Origin: Oleidesulfovibrio alaskensis DSM 16109
GTDB lineage: Bacteria; Desulfobacterota; Desulfovibrionia; Desulfovibrionales; Desulfovibrionaceae
DNA length: 64,000 nt
NCBI RefSeq assembly: GCF_000482745.1
Contig: NZ_KI519494.1
Coordinates: 503,682 to 567,681, forward strand
Direction: 5' to 3'
Shown: positions 44,180-53,865 of the stretch, piece by piece
Position numbering within the stretch: the first letter of the stretch is position 1
Layout: each line of letters starts with the position of its first letter
Position numbers and translations under genes: made by a program
Notes under the pieces: generated by a model
Seen by the model: only the letters and a program-made list of their open reading frames with translations
What the model was told of the DNA's origin: nothing
The model's database searches: none

Positions 44180-44372
44180 CTGCTCGGTTATAGTCCTGCC
44201 TGTTCCGCGGGCGGACGCAAATTGCACCTTACGTGTCACGCGGCGGGCGTTTCCGACGCTCACCGGCCGCAGTCCGGCACGGCAGAATCAAACAACCAGC
44301 GACGTACAACGCGTATCCGGTCGTTCCGCGCACCGGATGATGCGCTGTGCTGCGCGCGGAGAGTCATTGCTC

Positions 44373-46430
44373 ATGCCCAATCACATTCTGAAACGCGACG
44401 GCAGACTGGAAACCTGGTCCACAGACCGCATCGCAGGCGCCATCTTTAAATCTCTCAAAGCCAGCGGCATCAAAGATCCCCTGCTTTCCAAGCGCCTTGC
44501 CCGCAAGGTTGAGGAAAAACTGAACGACGAAGACACGCCCGAACAGGAACGCGTGCAGGACATGGTACAGCAGGTGCTGATGGAAGCACGCCTGTACAAT
44601 GTTGCAGAGCGTTACATTATCTACCGCGAAAAACGCCGCGAGATGCGTTCGCAGGGGCAGGCGTATCTTGATATTTCGCAGATGATCGAAAGCTATCTTG
44701 ACCGCAGCGACTGGCGCGTGAATGAAAACTCCAACATGGGGCATTCGTTTCAGGGACTGATTCTGCACATGGCAGGTTCGGTACAGGCCCGCTACGTGCT
44801 GGAAAAATACCCCGAAGAAATCCGGCAGGCGCATCAGCACGGTTATTTCCATATCCATGACCTGTCGTTCGGTCTTGCCGGGTATTGCGCCGGCTGGAGT
44901 CTGCGCGACCTGCTGCTTGAAGGATTCAATCTGGCGGGGCGCTGCTCTTCCGCACCTGCCCAGCATTTTGATGCGGCATGCGGACAGATTGTCAACTTTC
45001 TGGGCACGCTGCAGAACGAGTGGGCCGGTGCTCAGGCGTTCAACAACGTGGATACCTACCTTGCCCCGTTTGTGCGCAAGGACGGCCTGACCTACAAGCA
45101 GGTCAAGCAGCGCATGCAGAACCTTGTGTACAACCTGAACACCACCTCGCGCTGGGGCGGACAAAGCCCGTTCACCAACTTCACGTTTGACGTGGTGCCC
45201 CCGTCGCATATCGCCAACGAACCTGTGATCATCGGCGGCGCTTTCCAGGATTCCACCTACGGCGAATACGCCGAGGAAATGGACATGATCAACCGCGCCT
45301 TCATCGAGGTTATGCTGGAAGGCGATGCGGACGGACGGATATTCTCCTTCCCCATTCCCACGTACAACGTGACCAAGGATTTCCCGTGGGAATCTGAAAC
45401 CGGTCAGCTGCTTTTGCAGCTCACCGCCAAATACGGCGTGCCGTATTTCCAGAACTTCATCAATTCGGACCTCAACCCCGAAGATGTGCGCTCCATGTGC
45501 TGCCGACTGCAGATGGACCTGCGCGAAATACGCAAAAAAACCGGCGGTCTGTTCGGTTCCGGCGACCTTACCGGCTCCATCGGCGTGGTTACGCTGAACC
45601 TGCCCAAGCTGGCGTATCTTGCTCACAATGAAGATGATTTCCTTGATCTGGTGACAGAATATGCCGAAATGGCCCGCGACTCGCTGGAATACAAGCGTAA
45701 AATGTGCCAGCAGAACCTTGATAACGGCATGTTCCCGTTTTCGCGCCGGTATCTGAAAAACGGCTATGCCGGGCATTTTTCAACCATCGGCCTCATCGGC
45801 GGACACGAAGCATGCCTGAACCTGCTGGGCAAAGGCATTGAAAGTGAAGGCGGGCTGCGTCTGATGACCCGCGTGCTTGACCGCCTGCGCGAACTGGTGC
45901 TGCGTTTTCAGGAAGAGACAGGCCATCTGTACAATCTTGAAGCCACTCCGGGTGAAGGTACCTGCTACCGTCTGGCAAAAATCGACAAGGAACTGTACGA
46001 AGATATCCGTACTTCCGGTGAAAGCGTACCGTACTACACCAACTCCACGCTGCTGCCCGTGGGTATTTCCACCGACGTTTTCTACGCGCTGGACCACCAG
46101 AACGAGTTGCAGACCCTGTACAACGGCGGTACGGTATTCCACACCTTCCTCGGCGAGGCCGTGACCGAGCCGGAGTCGGTGAAAAACTTCCTTGTAAAGG
46201 CCATGACCAACACCAAACTTCCGTATATCTCGCTCACGCCGACGTTTTCGGTGTGCAAGGACCACGGCTACCTGAACGGTGAACACTTCAACTGCCCCAC
46301 CTGCGGGCAGGATGCAGAAGTGTACACCCGTGTTGTGGGCTACTACCGCCCCGTCAGCCGCTGGAACAAGGGCAAGCAGGAAGAATACAGAGAACGTGCC
46401 GAATACATGATGCCGTGCTGCGGCAACTAG
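44373..46430 (+). CDS. nrdD: Anaerobic ribonucleoside-triphosphate reductase (class III)
   Basis: 685 aa. N-terminal ATP cone (HILKRDGRLETWSTDRIAGAI, residues 4-90), catalytic barrel, and a C-terminal zinc site from CPTCGQ and the last residues MPCCGN. The glycyl radical is in the VVGYYRPVSRWNKGK segment. Start ATG 44373 is preceded by GCGGAGAG. The upstream cobalamin riboswitch implies that a B12-dependent class II reductase takes over when B12 is available. No nrdG activase gene lies beside it. Confidence 0.95.
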   Translation: MPNHILKRDGRLETWSTDRIAGAIFKSLKASGIKDPLLSKRLARKVEEKLNDEDTPEQERVQDMVQQVLMEARLYNVAERYIIYREKRREMRSQGQAYLDISQMIESYLDRSDWRVNENSNMGHSFQGLILHMAGSVQARYVLEKYPEEIRQAHQHGYFHIHDLSFGLAGYCAGWSLRDLLLEGFNLAGRCSSAPAQHFDAACGQIVNFLGTLQNEWAGAQAFNNVDTYLAPFVRKDGLTYKQVKQRMQNLVYNLNTTSRWGGQSPFTNFTFDVVPPSHIANEPVIIGGAFQDSTYGEYAEEMDMINRAFIEVMLEGDADGRIFSFPIPTYNVTKDFPWESETGQLLLQLTAKYGVPYFQNFINSDLNPEDVRSMCCRLQMDLREIRKKTGGLFGSGDLTGSIGVVTLNLPKLAYLAHNEDDFLDLVTEYAEMARDSLEYKRKMCQQNLDNGMFPFSRRYLKNGYAGHFSTIGLIGGHEACLNLLGKGIESEGGLRLMTRVLDRLRELVLRFQEETGHLYNLEATPGEGTCYRLAKIDKELYEDIRTSGESVPYYTNSTLLPVGISTDVFYALDHQNELQTLYNGGTVFHTFLGEAVTEPESVKNFLVKAMTNTKLPYISLTPTFSVCKDHGYLNGEHFNCPTCGQDAEVYTRVVGYYRPVSRWNKGKQEEYRERAEYMMPCCGN

Positions 46431-46457
46431 TGCGGTCCGCTTTCCGGAACTCAGGTT

Positions 46458-46760
46458 ATGATTCTGAATGCCAGTCAGCTTGAAGCCATACGGCAGCGCA
46501 ATGACGAAGAACTGCGGAGCGGAACCAGAACCTCGCACGGGTATCCGGCCGCTACCATTCGTGACCTGCTGCAGACCGTGGATGCGCTGAAAAAAGAAAA
46601 ACGCAAGTGGAAAAAGCTTGCGCAGGACAGAGGGCAGGTGCTGGCAGCCATTCAGGATATGGCAGGGCGTACCGTGCACGCCAACGCAGACCAGAACGGC
46701 TCCCGCGGGCTGGTCGCGGACGAACGCTCCGGTGCTCTGGGGCCCGCCGCGGACGATTAA
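46458..46760 (+). CDS. Small hypothetical protein downstream of nrdD
   Basis: 100 aa, 27 bp after nrdD and ahead of a terminator, so cotranscribed. Highly charged with a central coiled-coil-like helix (RDLLQTVDALKKEKRKWKKLAQDRG). No cysteines, hence not an NrdG-type activase. No family recognised. Confidence 0.6.
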   Translation: MILNASQLEAIRQRNDEELRSGTRTSHGYPAATIRDLLQTVDALKKEKRKWKKLAQDRGQVLAAIQDMAGRTVHANADQNGSRGLVADERSGALGPAADD

Positions 46761-46822
46761 AGCCTGCATCCGGTGTGTCATGGCTGCAGCCCTGACAGGC
46801 TGCGCTGCGAAAAAAAACGACG

Positions 46823-46860
46823 GAACGCGTCCGGAAAATTTCCGGACGCGTTCTTTTTTT
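46823..46860 (+). terminator. Terminator of nrdD operon
   Basis: Perfect 15-bp stem (46823-46837 with 46839-46853) and a T run. The rest of 46761-47056 contains only another GC hairpin (about 46973-47003), probably ending the opposing operon. Confidence 0.9.
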
Positions 46861-47056
46861 ATGTGTCCGGGGGGGCGGCCGGTACCGGTGCTGTTTTTTG
46901 TCCGGCAACGTCATAGGGTGAACAGGGCCTGCCGGTGCCGCTGCGCCTGCAGGCCGCGCGGATGAAAGCAGAACGGCGCCTGCGGTCTGGCCGCAGGCGC
47001 CGTTACTTACGGAGCCGGAATAGGTGCTGATGCGGCATGGGCCGCGGCGCGGCTGA

Positions 47057-47752
47057 CTATGTACCGCTGACTGGAACCGTATCACGGAACACGGTCTTGC
47101 CGTTTGAATCAATGCTGATGATCAGTGCGTAAACTTCATTGAGCGCCATGGAATCAGGTACCGTCAGATTGGCGCGGACTTTTTTGTACCTGCTGATGGA
47201 ATAGCTGAGATCTTCGGGATTGGCGGCACGCACGGGGCGTGTCTGCCCCTGTCTGCCCAGCAGGGTCACGCTGACTTCACCGCTCAGGGTTCTGTCCGTG
47301 GCCAGATTGTTCAGGTCAAACTGCAGGCGCACACTGCGACCGTTGCCGGCCCGTGCGGAAATATTGTCCACTTTCACCACCTGCATATCCACCTTGTGCA
47401 GCAGGGCGGAAAGATCAATGGGCGGCTTGGCGGGCTGTGCCGGTTCAATGGTCACATTGCCCAGCAGTGCCTGCAGTTCTTCGGGGTCGTTTGAGTTGAG
47501 TATTTTTTCAACATTCTGCAGCCGCTCCAGCTTCATGTTCAGTTCTCTGATTTCGCGCTGAAGCGAGGCTGTTTCCGCTTGCAATCCGGAATTCTGCTGC
47601 CAGAAAGTGTACCCCGCGTATCCACCCCCCGCCGCCGCAGCGGCCAGCAGAATGAGAGAATAAACGGCAAGGCGCAGCCACAGAGGGCTTAGGCGGAAAC
47701 GCCGCACCCGCGCATCGTCTCTCATCAGGAGCACACTGTATTTGTCGCTCAT
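47057..47752 (-). CDS. Membrane-anchored coiled-coil protein of unknown function
   Basis: 231 aa. Short cytoplasmic N-terminus, one membrane segment (about 27-49), a coiled coil (ETASLQREIRELNMKLERL, about 58-85), then a beta-rich periplasmic domain. The stop-to-start junction with the L,D-transpeptidase upstream has no gap, so both are likely to act together on the envelope. Family not recognised. Confidence 0.8.
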   Translation of the reverse strand: MSDKYSVLLMRDDARVRRFRLSPLWLRLAVYSLILLAAAAAGGGYAGYTFWQQNSGLQAETASLQREIRELNMKLERLQNVEKILNSNDPEELQALLGNVTIEPAQPAKPPIDLSALLHKVDMQVVKVDNISARAGNGRSVRLQFDLNNLATDRTLSGEVSVTLLGRQGQTRPVRAANPEDLSYSISRYKKVRANLTVPDSMALNEVYALIISIDSNGKTVFRDTVPVSGT

Positions 47753-49042
47753 CTAGTCCTGTCTCCAGTCTTCTCGAACAATCCGCCACGATTCCCCTTC
47801 GGGGCGGAGGACGAGCGTTTTCACTCCCTCATCGCTATAGCCAGACGAGTCGGCATAGCGCTGTGTCATGGTCAGTTTCAGTCCGTCATGGTGCAGACTT
47901 ACATTGATGTCGTCAAGAATAACCCGCCGGGGTTTTTTCTGCGACCACAGTGCGGCTTTCTGGCTGCGTATGTCGGCAATGCCGGAGCGGCCGCCCTGTA
48001 CGGCGTCACGGGCATAACATTCCATATACTTTTCCATGTCGGCGTTCAGCCACGCCGTGCGCCAGCGGCTGACAAATTTTTCGCCCTCGCCGCGGACAAA
48101 GTCCATATATTCCTGCTTCATGCCCACGGCACCGGGGCGCCACTCCATGCCGGCCACACGCCAGGCACCCTGCGGGTCCTGCAGCCAGTACAGTCTGCGG
48201 ATTCCTTCTGTGGTCAGGTTGGGTGCGCGGTAATACTGTCTGAACCATGTAACCCAGTATCCGGGGCCTTCCAGAGCCTGAACGTCACGTACTATGGTCT
48301 GTATCCAGTCCAGATGGCGGAACAGGCGTTCTTTCTGCTGCCGGAAGGCATTGAAGCGCCCTGAACCGGAAAGAGTGTATTGTTCCGGTGCGTAAAAATC
48401 AAAAAAGTCATCCGAGCGTGCCTGCCATGCGGCGGCCCACTGCTGCGAACGTTGCGCCAGCAGGCGTGCTGTGGCGGCGTCCCGTTCTGCTTCGGGCTGT
48501 GCGCCGGTGGCGTTTACTCCCTGTGCCACAATGACGGGCAGCCCGCGCTCCAGACCGGGGCCGAGCACTTCGATGTCGGCCATGTTCAGGGCGATGCAGC
48601 CCTGCGTCTCACGCGGGGTAATCTCGTGACCGCGCCCGTGTATCCATATGCCGAAGCCTGTTTTGCGGCGCAGTGCGTCCACCGGGTTGGGGTAGTTGAG
48701 AGTATAGGCTATGCCGCCGTACAGGTCCCAGTCCAGTCCTTTGTCAATGCGGTGCTCGACAAAGTAGACCCCTTCGGGCGTGCGCAGGTCGCCTTCCACC
48801 TGTTTGTCTCCGGTTGCCTGTCCGGTGGTGCAGGTGTATGTGGCCGAAACTTCCAGCGGGCTGCTGTGCCTGTACAGAAACAGGGTCTGCCTGCTTTTGT
48901 CCACGGCGACAAAACGCGGAGGAAGGTGCGGCAGTTCGCCTATGGCGGCATTCCAGCCCCCGGCGTGCGCATGCGCTGCGGGCAGTATGCAGAAGGTCAG
49001 AAAAATAAGCAGGCTTGCAAGGGGTCTGCGTGTTCCGGTCAT
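47753..49042 (-). CDS. L,D-transpeptidase (YkuD) with C-terminal SnoaL-like domains
   Basis: 429 aa. Signal peptide (residues 1-25, ending around AHAGG), then a YkuD domain with the catalytic HGRGHE...TQGCIALN, the Cys nucleophile being in QGCI. The remaining 230 residues look like two NTF2/SnoaL-type repeats (FDFYAPEQYTLSG, MEKYMECYARDAVQGG). Relatives cross-link peptidoglycan or attach proteins to it. Start ATG at 49042 chosen for the signal peptide; the frame extends to 49081 at a TTG. Follows pyrE. Confidence 0.9.
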   Translation of the reverse strand: MTGTRRPLASLLIFLTFCILPAAHAHAGGWNAAIGELPHLPPRFVAVDKSRQTLFLYRHSSPLEVSATYTCTTGQATGDKQVEGDLRTPEGVYFVEHRIDKGLDWDLYGGIAYTLNYPNPVDALRRKTGFGIWIHGRGHEITPRETQGCIALNMADIEVLGPGLERGLPVIVAQGVNATGAQPEAERDAATARLLAQRSQQWAAAWQARSDDFFDFYAPEQYTLSGSGRFNAFRQQKERLFRHLDWIQTIVRDVQALEGPGYWVTWFRQYYRAPNLTTEGIRRLYWLQDPQGAWRVAGMEWRPGAVGMKQEYMDFVRGEGEKFVSRWRTAWLNADMEKYMECYARDAVQGGRSGIADIRSQKAALWSQKKPRRVILDDINVSLHHDGLKLTMTQRYADSSGYSDEGVKTLVLRPEGESWRIVREDWRQD

Positions 49043-49105
49043 ATAAGTATGTGTGGCTGAATGGTACGCGGAGAGCCGCAAAGGGCTCTCCGCACGGTTG
49101 CAACG

Positions 49106-49666
49106 TTATGAGCGTGCAGCTTCCACAAGCTGCTTGCGGGTAAAAATGGAATGCAGGGCATAGCCCTTTTCTTCCAGTGCCTGGCGGCCGCCTTCTTCTC
49201 TGTCCAGCACGCAGCACACTGCGGCTACTTTCAGCCCTGCGGCTTCAATGCGTTCGATGGCTGTAAGCACCGAACCGCCGGTGGTGACCACGTCTTCAAG
49301 CATGATGACGGTGTCGCCCTGACTGAAGTTGGCCAGTCCTTCTACGTACTGTCCTGTGCCGTGCCCTTTGGCTTGTTTACGTACAATAAGGCCCGGCAGG
49401 GGGCGGCCTTTTTCGTGCGATATCACCGTGACGGCAGTGACCAGCGGGTCTGCGCCCAGCGTCATGCCGCCCACACCGGCACCGTCCATGTTCTGTATCA
49501 TTTCAAAGAACAGGTTGCCGATAAGCCACGAACCTTCCGCATGCAGGGCGGTCTGACGGCAGTCGAAATAATAATCGCTTTTCTTGCCGGAGGCGAGTGT
49601 AAAGTCTCCTTCTTTATATGATTTTTCTGCAAGTATTTTTGCAAGACGGCGTTTGAGATCGTTCAT
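49106..49666 (-). CDS. pyrE: Orotate phosphoribosyltransferase
   Basis: 186 aa. PRPP-binding motif VIMLEDVVTTGGSVLTAIE and the family N-terminus FTLASGKKSDYYFDCRQ. Makes orotidine 5'-phosphate in pyrimidine synthesis. ATG 49666 has CAGGAGAG upstream and starts 19 bp after the purB stop. A GC hairpin follows (49069-49093) without a T run. Confidence 0.96.
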   Translation of the reverse strand: MNDLKRRLAKILAEKSYKEGDFTLASGKKSDYYFDCRQTALHAEGSWLIGNLFFEMIQNMDGAGVGGMTLGADPLVTAVTVISHEKGRPLPGLIVRKQAKGHGTGQYVEGLANFSQGDTVIMLEDVVTTGGSVLTAIERIEAAGLKVAAVCCVLDREEGGRQALEEKGYALHSIFTRKQLVEAARS

Positions 49667-49685
49667 GTATTGCTCTCCTGAGCGG

Positions 49686-50981
49686 TTAGCCCGCAAAAAC
49701 GCGGTCAAAGATCATGTCTTCGTGACGCAGGTAGTACCCTGCGTCGAACAGCGCATCAAGCACCTCAGGCTGCAGATGTGCGGTTATGTCTGCATCGGCC
49801 CGGACATTTTCGGGAAAACTGGTGCCGGTATCCCAGCTTTTCATGGCTGCTTTCTGCACCATGACATAGGCTTCCTGCCGTGCCATGCCCGACTCCACCA
49901 GAGCGGTGAGCACCCGCTGTGAAAAGAACAGACCGTATGAGCTCATAAGGTTGCGGTCCATGTTTTCGGGAATAACACGCAGGTTTTCGAGCAGATTGCA
50001 CAGGCGGTGCAGCACATAATCCATAAGTATGGTCGAATCGGGCATGATGACGCGTTCCACGGAAGAGTGGGATATATCGCGTTCGTGCCACAGTGCCTGA
50101 TTTTCCATGGCGGCAACGGAGTTGGTGCGGATAAGCCGTGCAAGACCGGTCATGTTTTCCGCCGAGATGGGGTTCTTTTTGTGCGGCATGGCCGAAGAAC
50201 CTTTCTGCCCCTTGCGGAAACCTTCTTCGGCTTCCAGCACTTCAGTGCGCTGCAGGTGGCGCAGTTCAACGCACAGACGTTCTATGCCGCCGGCGCAGAC
50301 CGCCAGAGCGGTAAAGAAATGCGCGTGTCTGTCACGCTGGATGATCTGGGTGGAGATGGGGTCTGCGTGCAGTCCCAGAATCTGGCAGGTGATGCGCTCC
50401 ACTTCGGGGTTGAGCATGGCGTAGGTGCCCACGGCACCGGAAATCTTGCCCACGCGTACGCTTTCCACGCCGGCCTTCACCCGTTCCAGATGCCGGCGGA
50501 ATTCGGCGTAGTAGCCTGCCATTTTCAGTCCGAAGCTGGTGGGTTCGGCGTGAATTCCGTGGGTTCTGCCCATGCACAGGCGTCCCTTGTTGGCACGGGC
50601 CAGTTTTTCCAGCGTGACCAGCAGACGCTCAATACCCTGCACCACCATATCGCCCGCACGGCTCAGCATCACGCCGTTGGCGGTATCCACGATGTCAGAT
50701 GAAGTGCAGCCCAGATGGATGAACCGGGCGGCAGGGCCTACCTTTTCTTCCACGGCGGTCAGAAAGGCGATGACGTCATGGCGGGTCTGTTCTTCGATTT
50801 CAAGGATGCGCTCCACATCGAAGTCTGCTTTTTCCCGTATGGTGGTCATTGTTTCGTCGTCTATCACGCCCAGGCGGTTCCAGGCTTCGCAGACGGCGAT
50901 TTCCACTTCAAGCCAGACGCGGAATCTGTTTTCCAGCGTCCAGAGCTGCCCCATTTCGGGACGGGTGTACCGTTCGATCAT
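49686..50981 (-). CDS. purB: Adenylosuccinate lyase
   Basis: 431 aa. Signature loop GSSAMPHKKNPISAENM with the catalytic Ser, TSSDIVDTANG, and the catalytic-His region GRTHGIHAEPTSFG. Works in purine synthesis at both the SAICAR and adenylosuccinate steps. First gene of a purB-pyrE-transpeptidase operon. Confidence 0.96.
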   Translation of the reverse strand: MIERYTRPEMGQLWTLENRFRVWLEVEIAVCEAWNRLGVIDDETMTTIREKADFDVERILEIEEQTRHDVIAFLTAVEEKVGPAARFIHLGCTSSDIVDTANGVMLSRAGDMVVQGIERLLVTLEKLARANKGRLCMGRTHGIHAEPTSFGLKMAGYYAEFRRHLERVKAGVESVRVGKISGAVGTYAMLNPEVERITCQILGLHADPISTQIIQRDRHAHFFTALAVCAGGIERLCVELRHLQRTEVLEAEEGFRKGQKGSSAMPHKKNPISAENMTGLARLIRTNSVAAMENQALWHERDISHSSVERVIMPDSTILMDYVLHRLCNLLENLRVIPENMDRNLMSSYGLFFSQRVLTALVESGMARQEAYVMVQKAAMKSWDTGTSFPENVRADADITAHLQPEVLDALFDAGYYLRHEDMIFDRVFAG

Positions 50982-51036
50982 CGGTCTGGTCTCTATAGTC
51001 GCTACGCGGTTGTGGGCTAAGCGCCCTGTGGGTATG

Positions 51037-51062
51037 AAAAAGGCAGCCGGAGGCTGCCAAAA
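51037..51062 (-). terminator. Terminator between FmdB-like gene and purB
   Basis: GGCAGCC/GGCTGCC stem with a three-base loop and five T on the minus strand, just after the zinc-ribbon gene. Confidence 0.85.
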
Positions 51063-51064
51063 AA

Positions 51065-51358
51065 TCAGGATGCCTGGCCTGCGGTGGTGCCGGAGGCTGA
51101 TGCATCGGAAGGCGAGGAAGACGAAGCGGAAGGCTCGGGTGCAGAGGCACCTGTGCCGCCGCTGTCTGAAGCGGCGCTGCGGTTGCCGTATTCTGTGGCG
51201 TACCAGCCGCCGCCTTTAAGCATGAATGAGGTGTTGGACATAATGCGCTTGGCGTTGCCGCCGCATACGGGGCAGGTTTTTGCCTGAGCCTCGAAGTTGC
51301 GCTGCCATTCCTCGAAGATTTGCTGACAGTCGTCGCATTTGTATTCGTAGATAGGCAT
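51065..51358 (-). CDS. FmdB-family zinc ribbon protein
   Basis: 97 aa. Begins MPIYEYKCDDCQQIFEE and has CPVCGGNAKRIMS, the two CxxC pairs of the FmdB/CxxC regulatory family. The C-terminal 35 residues are Ser/Ala/Gly-rich and disordered. Function of the family is poorly known. Confidence 0.92.
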   Translation of the reverse strand: MPIYEYKCDDCQQIFEEWQRNFEAQAKTCPVCGGNAKRIMSNTSFMLKGGGWYATEYGNRSAASDSGGTGASAPEPSASSSSPSDASASGTTAGQAS

Positions 51359-51515
51359 TGCACGCTCCTGATGTGAAATACAGACGATAGACAAAAGTAA
51401 ACAGCGGCTTGCGCGTTGTCAAACACCAAACCGCTGCTGAAATATGCGGGTTACACAGCGAACACCGCACTCCGGCGATGCTTCTACGTCGGCAGAGCCC
51501 CCGGTTCTCGACGAA

Positions 51516-51626
51516 CTAGGCCTTAGCGGCTGCCTTCGCTTCTTTGATGCGCTGCTTAATGCGCTTTTCGCGACGGTGGCGCTTACGGTCCAGTTCTTTT
51601 TTTCTTTCAATTTTTTTATGAGCCAT
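51516..51626 (-). CDS. Very small, highly basic protein
   Basis: 36 aa with more than 40% Lys/Arg, starting MAHKKIERKKELDRKRHR. A single long helix, similar in feel to ribosome-associated or nucleic-acid-binding tails. The ATG has GGAG upstream (GAAGGAGACTAACC). The lack of other candidates and the clean ribosome site make it credible; no family assigned. Confidence 0.7.
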   Translation of the reverse strand: MAHKKIERKKELDRKRHRREKRIKQRIKEAKAAAKA

Positions 51627-51731
51627 GGTTAGTCTCCTTCGAAATGAATGGGCAGACAGAGTGCATACCCCATGTGCGGGGGGCTTGTCCAGCCTTTGAC
51701 ACACCGGAGTGGCTTTTGGCCTGTGCGCGCT

Positions 51732-52553
51732 TCAGCAGCGGCGCGGGACAAGCCCGGCAGCCCTGTCATAATGACCCGAAAGCTGTTGTCCGGCGGATAT
51801 GGTGCACTCTGTAAATCCTTGTTCTTCCAGCACGGTGCGCACGGTCTTCATCTGCGCCCCGAAACGTTTGTGCTCCGCACTGCTGATGTGCAGCTGCGGG
51901 GGGCCATCGGCACTGGTGATGCGCAGCCGGAATTCACGCAGCCCCAGTGCGGCAAGAGCATCTTCGGCCGCGCCGAGTCTGCGCAGCATGTGGCGGCGGG
52001 GGCGCACGCCGTAGGCAAAGCGGGTCAGCAGGCACGGACGCGCAGGCTGGTCGGCACGGGCAAGCCCCGTATACTGTGCCAGTGCGCGGATATCGTTTTT
52101 GCCGATGCCCAGCTCCATGTACGGGCTGCGTATACCGCACTCCTGCAGGGCCTTTTGCCCCGGGCGGTATTCGCGCGTGTCCGATGCGTTGGTGCCGTCG
52201 CACAGCGGACGACCGGAACAGGCGTCCAGCAGTGCGCCGTAAATGTATTTTTTACAGTGGTAGCAACGGTCATGACCATTGCGCGCTATCTGTTCCACCT
52301 GCAGAGGGTCCACGGTGACAATGACGGCGTTCACATGCGGCGCTGTCAGTTCTGCAGTGACGGCTTTTGTTTCCGCCGGAGTAAGATGCGGGCCGGAGGC
52401 GTGCACCAGCAGCGGATGCAGCCCCGCGCGCCCGGCGATGTGGGCCAGCAGTCTGCTGTCCAGCCCGCCGGAGTATGCCACGGCGGGTGATGAAAAGCCC
52501 CGGAGCAGCTGCTCCAGGGCTTTGAGTGTCGTCCGGGTGCGGGCCATGGGCAT
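51732..52553 (-). CDS. LarE-like ATP-dependent sulfur transferase
   Basis: 273 aa. PP-loop ATPase motif AYSGGLDSRLLA, DGTNASDTREYRPG, and RPCLLTRFAYG, whose Cys matches the sacrificial sulfur-donor Cys of LarE. A CYHCKKY motif adds two cysteines. LarE inserts sulfur in the nickel-pincer cofactor of lactate racemase; no larB or larC is in the window. Start overlaps the DUF39 stop (TGATG), so it may serve sulfur chemistry linked to homocysteine synthesis instead. Confidence 0.87.
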   Translation of the reverse strand: MPMARTRTTLKALEQLLRGFSSPAVAYSGGLDSRLLAHIAGRAGLHPLLVHASGPHLTPAETKAVTAELTAPHVNAVIVTVDPLQVEQIARNGHDRCYHCKKYIYGALLDACSGRPLCDGTNASDTREYRPGQKALQECGIRSPYMELGIGKNDIRALAQYTGLARADQPARPCLLTRFAYGVRPRRHMLRRLGAAEDALAALGLREFRLRITSADGPPQLHISSAEHKRFGAQMKTVRTVLEEQGFTECTISAGQQLSGHYDRAAGLVPRRC

Positions 52554-53725
52554 CAGTTGGACTGAATGGATTCCACAGGTTCGCTCAGCTCGAATTCGCC
52601 TTTGCTGATAAGTGCTTTCAGCTCGTTGGCGATTTCAAGAGACAGCGGGTAGCTGGTCAGGGGAACTGTGTCCACATGTTTACCCTGAATTTCCACCGAG
52701 CCGGATTTGAGCTGTTCATAGTTCACATGCTGCAGAACCCGCGGCAGGCAGTTGGGGTAATCATGACCGTAATCTTTTACCGGCATTTCAATATCGCAGT
52801 CATCCACGCCGGTGTACCACGCCACTTCTTCATTCAGTACCGGAATGGGAATGCCCACCCCCACGCTGAGCGAGCAGCCGTATCCGATAATGCTGACACC
52901 GCGCAGGTATCTGGGGTTCATGCCCTTCATGTGGCCTTTAAGCTGCAGCGTGCCGGAAGGCGAAAGCGGGATGCCCCTGTGGTTGCGTTTGGGGTTGGGG
53001 TTGTGCTGTGTGCCCGCGCCCACCACATACCCTGTGGCGCCCGCCAGAAACACGCGTGTTCCCAGACCGATGGTCATGAAAAACGGATCGTTGAACAGCG
53101 GCGACAACCTGCCGGCAGTGGCAAAGTTAAGGTTGCGCATGTTCGGTTTAAGCGGCCCCATGTAGGTGTAGATGATGCGGCTGGTCAGGTTTACCGCCGC
53201 ATTATAGTTCTGGTAGCAGTTGCGCGGGTTGTACAGTTCGGCGTGGGGCAGATCGGCCAGCGAGACCATCCTGTCCATTTCGCGTCTGGGGTAGCAGTCC
53301 GTGCCGTAGGCCTGCGCCTTGAACTGCACGGACTTTCCGCGCACCAGATCTTCTATCACATGGCCGCCGCCATAACTGAACTGGCCGGGATAGACCTTGT
53401 TCAGCGGGTCGTCCTCGCGGGGTTCGGTGGCTCCCAGATAACCGTCAACGGCCGCCAGCCCCGCATAGCACGGCACGCCGTTCAGCGTGATGCGCGAGGT
53501 TTTGATGGTGGGGGCTTCCGGCTGTCCGGTGTTGAAAAGCATGCCGGAGGAACACATGGGCGAAAAGGTGCCGGTGGTGACCACATCCACTTCACGGGCG
53601 GCTTTTTCCTTGCCCATGGTACGCACTGCCTCGGTCATTTCCTCGGCATTGAGCACCACGGCGTTGCCCTTGCGGATGCGCTCGTTGATCTGGGCGATGG
53701 TTTTGTTGACTTTGTAACGGGACAT
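52553..53725 (-). CDS. Homocysteine biosynthesis protein (DUF39)
   Basis: 390 aa, HcyBio/DUF39 family. The conserved redox Cys lies in FSPMCSSGMLFN, and the GGGHVIEDLVRGKSV and GAGTQHNPNPKRN stretches are typical. In methanogens and sulfate reducers the family forms homocysteine from aspartate semialdehyde and a sulfide source together with a NIL/ferredoxin protein. That partner is not adjacent here. ATG at 53725 has AGGGAGGG upstream. Coupled to the LarE-like gene. Confidence 0.9.
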   Translation of the reverse strand: MSRYKVNKTIAQINERIRKGNAVVLNAEEMTEAVRTMGKEKAAREVDVVTTGTFSPMCSSGMLFNTGQPEAPTIKTSRITLNGVPCYAGLAAVDGYLGATEPREDDPLNKVYPGQFSYGGGHVIEDLVRGKSVQFKAQAYGTDCYPRREMDRMVSLADLPHAELYNPRNCYQNYNAAVNLTSRIIYTYMGPLKPNMRNLNFATAGRLSPLFNDPFFMTIGLGTRVFLAGATGYVVGAGTQHNPNPKRNHRGIPLSPSGTLQLKGHMKGMNPRYLRGVSIIGYGCSLSVGVGIPIPVLNEEVAWYTGVDDCDIEMPVKDYGHDYPNCLPRVLQHVNYEQLKSGSVEIQGKHVDTVPLTSYPLSLEIANELKALISKGEFELSEPVESIQSN

Positions 53726-53865
53726 GAGCCCTCCCTGTGTGTTCTGCGGCATGGAATCGTCGTCGGGCTGAAAGACGGAACGCTGAAGGTGGAGCGTGCC
53801 GTCGTCTGCGTATCGCATAAGCAGTGAGGCACTATACGGAAAAGTCCCGCGGGAGACAATGCCGG

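Noticed and set aside
46458..46760. nrdG activase downstream of nrdD
   Set aside because: Only 100 aa, no cysteines, no CX3CX2C motif.
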